DNA of 6,664 nucleotides from an uncultured Clostridia bacterium. Its GTDB lineage: Bacteria; Bacillota; Clostridia; Acetivibrionales; CALMWN01. Both the position numbers and the translations under genes were made by a program. Shown here piece after piece: positions 1 to 4,938 of this stretch. The notes beneath the pieces were generated by a model. The model did not search any database. It saw nothing but the letters and a program-made list of their open reading frames with translations, and had not been told where the DNA came from. Within the stretch, counting starts at the first letter, position 1. Every line of letters starts with the position of its first letter. The stretch covers positions 1-6,664 of the forward strand of contig CALMWN010000492.1 of assembly GCA_937873555.1 (NCBI GenBank), written 5' to 3'.

Positions 1-110
1 TTAAGAAGCTTTTTTAATTATCATTCATCTCAGTTAATAATTCCCGCACTGCTGATTTTGCTCGGAATAATAATAATATTCAAAAACAGATCAACGTGAT
101 GATATATGGA

Positions 111-139
111 TTGACATTCAAAAAGAATTGTTATCTAAT
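111..139 (+). promoter_or_regulatory. sigma-A promoter of the rubredoxin gene
   Basis: A perfect -35 box TTGACA (111-116) is followed after 17 bases by TCTAAT (134-139), a five-of-six match to the -10 consensus. Transcription should begin near 146, giving a leader of about 40 bases before the rubredoxin start. A second AT-rich TATAAT at 155-160 has no matching -35 box and is probably incidental. The 110 bases upstream contain no open frame that I can support. Confidence 0.7.
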
Positions 140-186
140 GAAAAATATGGGTAATATAATAAAAATAATTGATAGGAGTTGATTTT

Positions 187-345
187 ATGGATAAATATGT
201 ATGCACGGCCTGCGGTTATATTTATGACCCTGAAGTGGGTGATCCCGACAGTGGCATTGCACCCGGTACTTCCTTCGATGATCTGCCGTCGGATTGGGTT
301 TGCCCTCTTTGCGGTGTGGGGAAGGACATGTTTGAGAAGGCTTAA
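187..345 (+). CDS. rubredoxin
   Basis: This gene encodes a 52-residue rubredoxin, a small cytoplasmic one-electron carrier holding a single iron atom bound by four cysteines. Both ligand pairs are intact: CTACG (Cys6, Cys9) and CPLCG (Cys39, Cys42). The aromatic core residues typical of the family are present (Tyr4, Tyr11, Tyr13, Phe30, Trp37, Phe49), and the GYIYDPE and LPSDWVCP blocks are textbook. The length matches stand-alone anaerobe rubredoxins of about 52-54 residues, so the gene is complete. AGGAG at 174-178 lies eight bases before the ATG. It has its own promoter and is followed by 511 bases without a gene, so it looks monocistronic. In anaerobes such proteins commonly deliver electrons to oxygen- or peroxide-reducing enzymes such as rubrerythrin or flavodiiron proteins. 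No partner is encoded nearby, so the specific partner is unknown. Confidence 0.97.
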   Translation: MDKYVCTACGYIYDPEVGDPDSGIAPGTSFDDLPSDWVCPLCGVGKDMFEKA

Positions 346-360
346 GTGAACTGAACAAAT

Positions 361-518
361 ATTCGAAAAAGCCTGATATCATCTTATAGATAACCAAATT
401 TAAAAGTGATTTTATCCAGCAAGGAAAGCACCCCTTCCACAGGTGCTTTCCTATCTGAAAATCACTAAATTTAAATTTGGTTATCTTGACTGCCGGTGGT
501 AGAGGGCCTTTTTTGAAT
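361..518. repeat. long nested imperfect palindrome
   Basis: Three nested pairs of inverted arms share one centre. The outer arms are 361-373 and about 505-518 (ATTCGAAAAAGCC against the complement of GGCCTTTTTTGAAT). The middle arms are 389-413 and 458-485, with a 14-base perfect block (389-402/472-485) and a 9-base perfect block (405-413/458-466). The central hairpin is 423-432 and 442-451 (GGAAAGCACC/GGTGCTTTCC) with a 9-base loop. The sequence encodes no plausible protein. It could be a small non-autonomous mobile palindrome (MITE-like), an RNA structure at the 3' end of the rubredoxin transcript, or both. No convincing target-site duplication is visible, and the central hairpin lacks a following T-run, so it is not a standard terminator. 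The T-run at 509-514 follows the outer arm. Confidence 0.6.
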
Positions 519-541
519 TTAGGTAGTATACGGGGTATAAT
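513..541 (+). promoter_or_regulatory. candidate distal glnA promoter A
   Basis: TTGAAT (513-518) and a perfect TATAAT (536-541) are separated by 17 bases. The start point would be near 548, giving a glnA leader of about 310 bases. The -10 box lies in a small inverted repeat (TAGTAT 524-529, ATACTA 540-545). The -35 box overlaps the end of the palindromic element, so insertion of that element may have supplied part of this promoter. Confidence 0.4.
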
Positions 542-553
542 ACTAAAAAAAAG

Positions 554-581
554 TTGCATAATTATTGTAGTATGTTATAAT
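554..581 (+). promoter_or_regulatory. candidate distal glnA promoter B
   Basis: A perfect -10 box TATAAT (576-581) is preceded after 16 bases by a weak -35 box TTGCAT (554-559). The start would be near 588, leaving a structured leader of about 270 bases before glnA. Starting here would put the hexaloop hairpin at 619-634 within the first 50 bases of the RNA, a suitable position for an antitermination site. Promoters A and B may both be used, or only one. Confidence 0.4.
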
Positions 582-618
582 GAAACCAACTATTTTTATA
601 CTGATTTGTAGTTCAAGT

Positions 619-634
619 GGGACAGTGGCGTTCT
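619..634 (+). promoter_or_regulatory. candidate ANTAR-binding hexaloop hairpin in the glnA leader
   Basis: The RNA GGGAC-AGUGGC-GUUCU can fold into a five-pair stem (619-623 with 630-634, two of the pairs G-U) closing the six-base loop AGUGGC. The loop has A at position 1 (624) and G at position 4 (627), the signature known for ANTAR antiterminator targets. It shares bases 628-634 with the 5' arm of the larger terminator-like stem at 628-666, so the two folds exclude each other. The family usually has two such hairpins in tandem. The only upstream partner I can draw is the weak 599-610 fold (UAC-UGAUUU-GUA), which lacks the A1/G4 signature. By rough estimate a short A1/G4 hairpin could occur by chance in a leader this long. 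The support comes from its position and from the ANTAR gene downstream. Confidence 0.4.
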
Positions 635-675
635 CAGATTTGACTTAATGTCTTATTTGAGTGCGCTTTATTATT
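628..675 (+). terminator. candidate attenuator (terminator-like stem) in the glnA leader
   Basis: Arms GCG (628-630) plus CTCAGAT (633-639) pair with ATTTGAG (655-661) plus CGC (664-666). An inner GAC/GTC stem (642-644/650-652) and a five-base loop complete the fold. The stem is followed by TTTATTATT (667-675), a reasonable though interrupted T-tract. It lies about 180 bases before the glnA start, as expected for a leader attenuator. The overlapping hexaloop hairpin at 619-634 would act as the antiterminator. The stem has mismatches and a U-U pair, so its efficiency is uncertain. Confidence 0.45.
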
Positions 676-770
676 GAGCCCGAAATGTAAACATAGCAAA
701 ACTTAATTTAATATCCATGAAGATAGCATTTGAAAAATGCGGTATCATGAGATGATTAAATTTGATAGTT

Positions 771-817
771 TTACTTTTACAGTTCGTTGTCTCTAATATA
801 TACTGTGAAATGCGTAA
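771..817 (+). promoter_or_regulatory. proximal glnA promoter inside a dyad
   Basis: TTTACA (776-781) and TATACT (799-804) are separated by exactly 17 bases, and each box matches the sigma-A consensus at five of six positions. The start would be near 811, giving a leader of about 46 bases that bypasses the upstream attenuator. An inverted repeat covers both boxes: 775-783 pairs with 802-810, and after a three-base bulge TTAC (771-774) pairs with GTAA (814-817). This is a possible operator for a repressor. It does not fit the TGTNA-N7-TNACA site of Bacillus GlnR/TnrA. Confidence 0.5.
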
Positions 818-856
818 ATATTGTTGGCGCAAGCAGTTTAAAAGGGAGTGTTGAAT

Positions 857-2191
857 ATGGTAAACTACACAAGGCAAGATATCATTAGGCTTGCAAAAGA
901 GCAGGATGTAAAATTTATCCGCTTACAATTCACGGATATATTCGGTATCATGAAAAATGTCGCAATTACCATTGAACAGCTTGAAAAAGCCCTGGACAAC
1001 AAGTGCATGTTTGATGGTTCTTCAATTGAGGGTTTTGTGAGGATTGAAGAATCAGACATGTATTTGAGACCTGATCCGAATACTTTCGTTATTTTCCCAT
1101 GGAGGCCACAAACGGGCAAAGTTGCAAGACTTATATGCGATGTGTACAATCCTGACGGCACACCTTTTGAGGGAGATCCTAGATATGTCCTTAAAAAAGC
1201 CCTTAAAAAAGCCACAGATTTAGGGTTTGATCAATTCAATGTGGGACCTGAGTGTGAGTTTTTCCTTTTCCTTACAGACAGTGAGGGGAATCCGACCACT
1301 ATAACACATGATAATGCAGGATATTTTGACTTAGGGCCCGTTGACCTCGGGGAAAATGCAAGAAGAGACATGTGCCTCGCCCTGGAAGAAATGGGATTTG
1401 AAATTGAGGCTTCACACCATGAGGTTGCACCCGGCCAGCATGAGATCGACTTTAAGTATGGTGATGCCTTAACCACGGCCGACAGCATTATGACATTTAA
1501 ATTAGTAGTAAAAACTATCGCGCAGCGCCACGGATTGCATGCAACCTTTATGCCCAAACCGATTTTTGGTATTAATGGCTCAGGTATGCATACAAATATG
1601 TCACTTTTCAAAAATGGCAAAAATGTCTTTTATGATGAAAATTCTCCGCTGCAGTTGAGCCAGGAAGCGTACTGGTTTATAGGCGGCTTGATGAAGAATA
1701 TCAGATCCATTTCAGCCTTGACGAATCCAATAGTTAATTCCTACAAACGTTTGGTGCCGGGGTATGAGGCTCCCGTATATATTGCATGGTCAGCAAGGAA
1801 CAGGAGTCCTCTTATAAGAATACCGGCAGCCAGAGGGGCGTCAACCAGGGTTGAACTAAGATGTCCGGATCCGACGTGCAATCCATACCTTGCATTGGCA
1901 GCAGTGCTTACTGCAGGCCTTGATGGTATAGAAAACAAGGTTCAGCCTCCTGCTTCGACAGATAAGAACATTTTCCAGATGACGGAACAACAGCGTGAAG
2001 CAGAGGGAATAGGTTCACTTCCCGGCAGTCTGATGGAAGCTCTGGAGGAAATGTCCAAGAGCAAGCTTGCAAAAGATACGCTTGGCGACCATATTTTTGA
2101 AAAATACATCGAAGCCAAAACAGAAGAATGGGATGAATACAGGACCAAAATAAGCAAATGGGAAGTTGACGAGTATCTTACCAAGTATTAA
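857..2191 (+). CDS. glnA: glutamine synthetase type I (GSI-alpha)
   Basis: This cytoplasmic dodecameric enzyme makes glutamine from glutamate, ammonia and ATP, the entry point of ammonia assimilation. The encoded protein has 444 residues, the same as Bacillus subtilis GlnA. Landmarks sit at family positions: DGSSI (53-57); metal and substrate residues Glu132 and Glu134 (PECEF), Glu189 (HHEVAPGQHE), Glu196, His245 (NGSGMH) and Glu333; the NRSP loop (315-318); and flap Glu304 in GYEAP. Arg62 in GFVRIEES is the Bacillus residue tied to feedback inhibition by glutamine. The adenylylation tyrosine region of GSI-beta enzymes is absent, so control by GlnE is not expected. The start is the ATG at 857, with GGGAG at 844-848 eight bases upstream. 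An in-frame GTG at 848 overlaps that site and is rejected. Two kinds of promoter plus a candidate antitermination leader lie upstream, and an ANTAR regulator follows. Confidence 0.98.
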   Translation: MVNYTRQDIIRLAKEQDVKFIRLQFTDIFGIMKNVAITIEQLEKALDNKCMFDGSSIEGFVRIEESDMYLRPDPNTFVIFPWRPQTGKVARLICDVYNPDGTPFEGDPRYVLKKALKKATDLGFDQFNVGPECEFFLFLTDSEGNPTTITHDNAGYFDLGPVDLGENARRDMCLALEEMGFEIEASHHEVAPGQHEIDFKYGDALTTADSIMTFKLVVKTIAQRHGLHATFMPKPIFGINGSGMHTNMSLFKNGKNVFYDENSPLQLSQEAYWFIGGLMKNIRSISALTNPIVNSYKRLVPGYEAPVYIAWSARNRSPLIRIPAARGASTRVELRCPDPTCNPYLALAAVLTAGLDGIENKVQPPASTDKNIFQMTEQQREAEGIGSLPGSLMEALEEMSKSKLAKDTLGDHIFEKYIEAKTEEWDEYRTKISKWEVDEYLTKY

Positions 2192-2197
2192 GAATGT

Positions 2198-2213
2198 GCA
2201 GCAACGGTGCGGC
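2198..2213 (+). promoter_or_regulatory. candidate ANTAR-type hexaloop hairpin between glnA and the regulator
   Basis: The RNA GCAGC-AACGGU-GCGGC forms pairs 2198-2213, 2199-2212, 2201-2210 and 2202-2209, with one A-G mismatch (2200/2211). It closes the six-base loop AACGGU with A at position 1 (2203) and G at position 4 (2206). Bases 2209-2213 are also the foot of the long stem at 2209-2288, so the folds compete exactly as in the glnA leader. A possible upstream partner loop, AAUGUG (2193-2198), has only one closing pair. The internal mismatch makes this site weaker than the one at 619-634. Confidence 0.33.
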
Positions 2214-2291
2214 CGAATCGGCAGTATGGCTTTAAACCCTGATATCAACCTGATGGGTTTATACAGCTGATACTTGCCGTTCGGCTGCTTT
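2209..2291 (+). terminator. long intercistronic stem-loop, possible attenuator
   Basis: An 80-base imperfect hairpin fills most of the gap between glnA and the next gene. Its lower part pairs 2209-2217 with 2280-2288 (GCGGCCGAA/TTCGGCTGC), then 2219-2223 with 2275-2279 and 2224-2226 with 2271-2273. The upper part pairs 2233-2239 with 2255-2261, leaving a 15-base loop. Only three T residues (2289-2291) follow before CATAAAA, so termination is probably partial. It could also protect the 3' end of the glnA mRNA, giving more glnA than regulator message. The overlap with the hexaloop hairpin suggests regulated read-through. Confidence 0.5.
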
Positions 2292-2316
2292 CATAAAACG
2301 GTATTGGAGTGTTCAT

Positions 2317-2886
2317 ATGGATCCGGTAAGAATATTGATAGCTCTAAATAACGACGCATCAATAGGCAAGTTGAAAAGCATTTTTCAGGAAAGCGGATAT
2401 ATTGTAGTTGATCAGGCAAAGGATGGGAGCGAATGCCTGCGCAAAGTAAGAGCGCTAAAGCCGGATCTTGCTGTAGTGGATTATAGCCTGACAAATGCCT
2501 GGGATGCGGTAAAGGTTGCGATAGAGGATGACATCTGCGACATAATCCTTATTGCCAATGAAAACCAACGGAGTCTCATAGGCAGTTTGACAGACACCGG
2601 CAGATTTGTCTGCATGTCCAAGCCGCTAAACAAACAAAGCCTTATCAACACAATTAACCTTATGGTTAAAAACAAAAGGAAAATAGACCAGCTGGAGAAG
2701 GAGATAGAAGAGCTGAAAGCAACTCTTGACACAAGGCGGGAGGTTGAGAGGGCGAAGGGCCTTCTTATGAAACACCTGAACCTTTCAGAGCCGGAAGCCT
2801 TCAAAAGGATTCAGAAGCAGAGCATGGACAAGGGCATTCCGATGAAAGAAATTGCAAAAGCAATCATTCTTGCATATGATATATAA
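2317..2886 (+). CDS. ANTAR-domain response regulator (RNA-binding antiterminator), NitR/NasT-like
   Basis: The 189-residue protein has a receiver-like domain (about 4-118), a short coiled coil (about 119-137) and a C-terminal ANTAR domain (about 138-186). The ANTAR core is clear: REVERAKGLLM (141-151), then LSEPEAFKRIQKQSM and KEIAKAII. ANTAR proteins bind paired RNA hairpins and prevent transcription termination, often for nitrogen or ethanolamine genes. In some clostridia a gene of this type, named nitR, follows glnA, so the position supports a role in nitrogen control. The receiver keeps Asp55 (VVDYS) and Lys102 (SKPL), but the usual acidic pair after strand 1 reads Leu-Asn (ILIALNND) and the strand-4 Thr/Ser is replaced (IILIAN). 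Canonical phosphorylation is therefore doubtful. GGAG at 2306-2309 lies seven bases before the ATG. No histidine kinase is encoded in the window. Confidence 0.9.
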   Translation: MDPVRILIALNNDASIGKLKSIFQESGYIVVDQAKDGSECLRKVRALKPDLAVVDYSLTNAWDAVKVAIEDDICDIILIANENQRSLIGSLTDTGRFVCMSKPLNKQSLINTINLMVKNKRKIDQLEKEIEELKATLDTRREVERAKGLLMKHLNLSEPEAFKRIQKQSMDKGIPMKEIAKAIILAYDI

Positions 2887-2921
2887 GAAGATATTGTTTA
2901 CAATACAATATCTTCTTTTTG
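2885..2921 (+). terminator. rho-independent terminator after the ANTAR gene
   Basis: A perfect 13-pair AT-rich stem (2885-2897 with 2905-2917) encloses a seven-base loop and runs into TTTTT (2916-2920). It begins within the stop codon of the ANTAR gene and closes the glnA operon. Its mirror image also has A-rich flanks, but no opposing gene exists that would need it. Confidence 0.85.
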
Positions 2922-2984
2922 TATTATATAAAACTAAAAAATTAAAATGACCTAATGACATATTATAAAACATATCAAGTTTTA

Positions 2985-2998
2985 ATATTAGCTAATAT
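2985..2998. repeat. perfect 14-bp palindrome upstream of the amidotransferase gene
   Basis: ATATTAGCTAATAT is a perfect palindrome ending 20 bases before the start of the glutamine amidotransferase gene and just upstream of its ribosome site. It may be an operator. I found no well-spaced promoter in 2922-3000. The closest is ATGACA (2955-2960) with TTTAAT (2981-2986), whose 20-base spacing is too wide. In AT-rich DNA a palindrome of this kind can also arise by chance. Confidence 0.3.
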
Positions 2999-3018
2999 AC
3001 TTTACGGGAGGCGGTATT

Positions 3019-3738
3019 ATGACAGGACATAAACCCTTGATTGGTGTGACGCCATGGTACGATTACGATAAGAGAACTACGTATATAAAGGACGGGTATT
3101 GTGAGGGAATATTGAAAGCCGGTGGACTGGCTGCCATTTTGCCTATGACAACAGATTTTGAGGTGCTTGATGAAATACTGGAAAGATTTGACGGGTTCCT
3201 GATTTCCGGGGGCCCTGATGTAGATCCCAGATTATTCGGTGAACTTAACCTGCCGTGCAGCGGGAACATATCGCCATACAGGGACAGGATGGAGATATAC
3301 CTGTCAAAAAAGGCTTTGGAGCGAAACAAGCCTGTATTCGGGATATGCAGGGGAATCCAGGTGATGAATGTTGCCATGGGCGGCACATTATACCAGGATA
3401 TTGCCTCCCAGGTAAAAACAGTTGAATTGGTGAAACATTCACAGGAGGCACCCAGGTGGTATCCAACACATGAAATCGAAATAGAAAAAAACAGCCTCGT
3501 ATGGAATTCCTTCGGTGAAAACGGGCATGCATGGGTTAATTCCTACCATCACCAGGCAGTCAGGGATGTGGCACCGGGGTTCAAGGTGTCTTCAACTGCG
3601 CCGGACGGTATCATAGAATCCATAGAATCTGCCGGACACAAATTTGCAGTCGGAGTCCAGTGGCACCCGGAATTGATGTGGGAAAAGGATCCTTCATTTT
3701 TAGGGCTCTTCGGAGAGTTTGTAAGGTGCTGTAAGTAA
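3019..3738 (+). CDS. class I glutamine amidotransferase, PuuD-like gamma-glutamyl hydrolase (peptidase C26)
   Basis: The 239-residue protein is a stand-alone glutaminase-fold hydrolase. The nucleophile elbow PVFGICRGIQ places the catalytic Cys at 110. The partner residues lie in VQWHPE (His216, Glu218). The SGGPDVDP motif (63-70), GGTLYQDI (121-128) and NSYHHQA (174-180) mark the PuuD/peptidase C26 branch, whose members cleave gamma-glutamyl bonds such as those of gamma-glutamyl-GABA. GGGAGG at 3006-3011 lies seven bases before the ATG. A strong terminator separates it from the glnA unit. No PuuA, PuuB or PuuC gene is seen, and the nearby GlnA is a true glutamine synthetase, so a complete putrescine pathway cannot be inferred. 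The substrate could be another gamma-glutamyl compound. The family call is firm; the substrate is not. Confidence 0.9.
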   Translation: MTGHKPLIGVTPWYDYDKRTTYIKDGYCEGILKAGGLAAILPMTTDFEVLDEILERFDGFLISGGPDVDPRLFGELNLPCSGNISPYRDRMEIYLSKKALERNKPVFGICRGIQVMNVAMGGTLYQDIASQVKTVELVKHSQEAPRWYPTHEIEIEKNSLVWNSFGENGHAWVNSYHHQAVRDVAPGFKVSSTAPDGIIESIESAGHKFAVGVQWHPELMWEKDPSFLGLFGEFVRCCK

Positions 3739-3750
3739 AGAGGCTTTTTG

Positions 3751-3759
3751 TGGTATAAT
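3751..3759 (+). promoter_or_regulatory. candidate extended -10 promoter for the mscS-family gene
   Basis: TGG-TATAAT (3751-3759) is an extended -10 element with a perfect -10 box (3754-3759). It lies just after the stop of the amidotransferase gene and 31 bases before the next start. No good -35 box is present 17 bases upstream, which extended -10 promoters can tolerate. Read-through from the amidotransferase gene remains possible, since no terminator is visible in this 52-base gap. Confidence 0.5.
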
Positions 3760-3790
3760 ATATCTGTCAAATAATATTCCGGAGGATAAG

Positions 3791-4660
3791 ATGCATTTTA
3801 CCAATATCACGTTAAAGCTCAAGGACTTTTTTGGAGACATATATAATCCGGTCATCTGTACAATCAGAGTAATTGGGGTCGCCATACTGGCAATTACTGC
3901 TGCAAAGCTTGGAAGTATGGTCATACGCAAGGTTTTTGAAAAGCAGAAAACCTTCAAGTATGGTATTGACAGCAAAAGGGTTGATACCATGTCTTCGCTG
4001 CTGGTAAGCGTTTTCAGGTATGTGGTGTATATTGTAGCCATTATAACCATTCTGTCGGATATTTTTGAGTTGAAATCGGTACTGGCTGCCGCCGGCATTG
4101 GTGGTATTGCAGTGGGACTGGGTGCCCAGAGCCTTATAAAGGATGTTATATCCGGATTTTTTATCCTGCTGGAAGATCAGTTTGCGGTAGGTGACCTTAT
4201 TACAGTCGATAATATGAACGGCACTGTTGAGGTGATGGAGCTCAGGATAACAAAGCTGCGCAATTTTAATGGAGACCTCTACATAATCCCGAACGGGGAG
4301 ATTAAAAAGCTGACAAATCACACAAGAGGAAACAAGACAGCAATTATAGATATTCCGGTCACCTACAGCTCAGACATGGGAAAAGCTTATGAGATCGCCT
4401 CCGATGTCTGCAGCAGGATATCCGGTGAGCTTTCTACTGTGGTAGAGCCGGCCAGGGTACTGGGGATAACAGAGCTCGGAAAGGACAGCGCTAACCTGAG
4501 GCTGATTGCAAAAACTCTGCCCAATGAGCATTGGGAAGTCGAGAGAAGAATCAGAAAGCTGATAAGAGATGAGTTCTCCAAAGCAGGTATAGAGTTTTTC
4601 GAAAAGAACAGGGTGGTAATGGAAGAGAAAACGGTAAGCGGAGGTGGGGGCAATGGCTGA
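3791..4660 (+). CDS. MscS-family small-conductance mechanosensitive channel
   Basis: This 289-residue membrane protein belongs to the compact MscS type (YkuT-like in Bacillus). MscS channels open under membrane tension to release solutes during osmotic downshock. Transmembrane helices can be placed at about 21-47 and 67-92, followed by the pore helix TM3. The pore helix shows the Gly/Ala pattern AAAGIGGIAVGLGAQ (99-113) and the conserved SLIKDVISGFFILLEDQF (114-131). The beta domain begins with VGDLITVD and contains IPNGEIKKLTN (166-176). A C-terminal alpha/beta domain (about 180-275) completes the fold, ending in a Gly-rich tail. GGAGG at 3781-3785 lies five bases before the ATG. The stop codon overlaps the start of the DUF951 gene by eight bases, so translation is probably coupled. 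Confidence 0.95.
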   Translation: MHFTNITLKLKDFFGDIYNPVICTIRVIGVAILAITAAKLGSMVIRKVFEKQKTFKYGIDSKRVDTMSSLLVSVFRYVVYIVAIITILSDIFELKSVLAAAGIGGIAVGLGAQSLIKDVISGFFILLEDQFAVGDLITVDNMNGTVEVMELRITKLRNFNGDLYIIPNGEIKKLTNHTRGNKTAIIDIPVTYSSDMGKAYEIASDVCSRISGELSTVVEPARVLGITELGKDSANLRLIAKTLPNEHWEVERRIRKLIRDEFSKAGIEFFEKNRVVMEEKTVSGGGGNG

Positions 4661-4853
4661 CAGGTTTGCCGTCGGTGATGTCGTGGAATTGAAAAAAGAA
4701 CATCCGTGTGGGAGCAAGCAGTGGGAAGTCACACGGACAGGAGCGGATTTCAGGATTAAGTGCCTTGGATGTGCCCATCAGGTGATGCTGCCAAGGCCCA
4801 AGTTTGAAAAAAGCGTAAAGAAAATAATAAAAAGCGGTGTTTCAGAAGCTTGA
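4653..4853 (+). CDS. DUF951 family protein
   Basis: The 66-residue protein matches the DUF951 pattern: FAVGDVVELKKEHPCG, then W24, a TGADFRIKCLGC block and a MLPRPKFEK segment. In Firmicutes such genes often sit beside an mscS-family gene, as here. Function is unknown. His17, Cys19, Cys37 and Cys40 could bind a metal such as zinc, which is an inference from spacing only. The start is the ATG at 4653, with GGAGG at 4640-4644 eight bases upstream. An in-frame GTG at 4644 overlaps the ribosome site and is rejected. The first eight bases lie inside the 3' end of the channel gene, in the ATGGCTGA overlap, so the two proteins are likely made together. The protein is probably cytoplasmic: no signal peptide or membrane segment is present. 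Confidence 0.9.
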   Translation: MADRFAVGDVVELKKEHPCGSKQWEVTRTGADFRIKCLGCAHQVMLPRPKFEKSVKKIIKSGVSEA

Positions 4854-4872
4854 AGCATGGCTTTTCTTTTTT
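4844..4872 (+). terminator. probable rho-independent terminator after the DUF951 gene
   Basis: AGAAGC (4844-4849) pairs with GCTTTT (4860-4865), or alternatively AAGC (4853-4856) with GCTT (4860-4863) around a three-base loop. A T-rich tail (CTTTTCTTTTTTG, 4861-4873) follows. The stem is short and overlaps the DUF951 stop codon, but the T-tract is strong. It would separate the channel unit from the protease gene. Confidence 0.5.
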
Positions 4873-4938
4873 GTACCGGTAGTATTCTTTTCCTCCTTAC
4901 ATGAAATAATAAAAAATAAAACTAAGAAGGATGATTTA

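Noticed and set aside
1..110. End of an upstream gene on either strand
   Set aside because: All frames reach stop codons quickly. The stretch near the left edge (AAGCTTTTTT) may be the tail of a terminator, but the window cuts off the rest.
185..559. Minus-strand open frame opposite rubredoxin and the palindrome
   Set aside because: It is antisense to a clear rubredoxin gene, runs through an inverted repeat and shows no family features.
712..725. TATC-CATGAA-GATA hexaloop as a second ANTAR hairpin
   Set aside because: It has a six-base loop with G at position 4, but position 1 is C instead of A, and it lies downstream of the terminator-like stem instead of overlapping it.
771..817. GlnR/TnrA operator in the proximal glnA promoter
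   Set aside because: A dyad exists, but it does not match TGTNA-N7-TNACA, so no Bacillus-type GlnR/TnrA site is claimed.
848..856. GTG start for glnA three codons upstream
   Set aside because: The GTG overlaps the GGGAG ribosome site. The ATG at 857 has correct spacing and gives the usual 444-residue protein.
671..877. Minus-strand open frame in the glnA leader
   Set aside because: It crosses the glnA start and ribosome site, has no plausible domain and lies in AT-rich leader DNA.
857..3738. A putrescine utilisation (Puu) pathway formed by GlnA and the PuuD-like protein
   Set aside because: GlnA matches true glutamine synthetase along its whole length, a strong terminator separates the genes, and the other pathway genes are absent.
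4837..4938. Upstream GTG start extending the HtrA protein by 34 residues
   Set aside because: It lies within the DUF951 gene and the probable terminator and has no well-placed ribosome site. AGAAGG before the ATG at 4939 fits well, and the hydrophobic extension is an accident of the T-rich tract.
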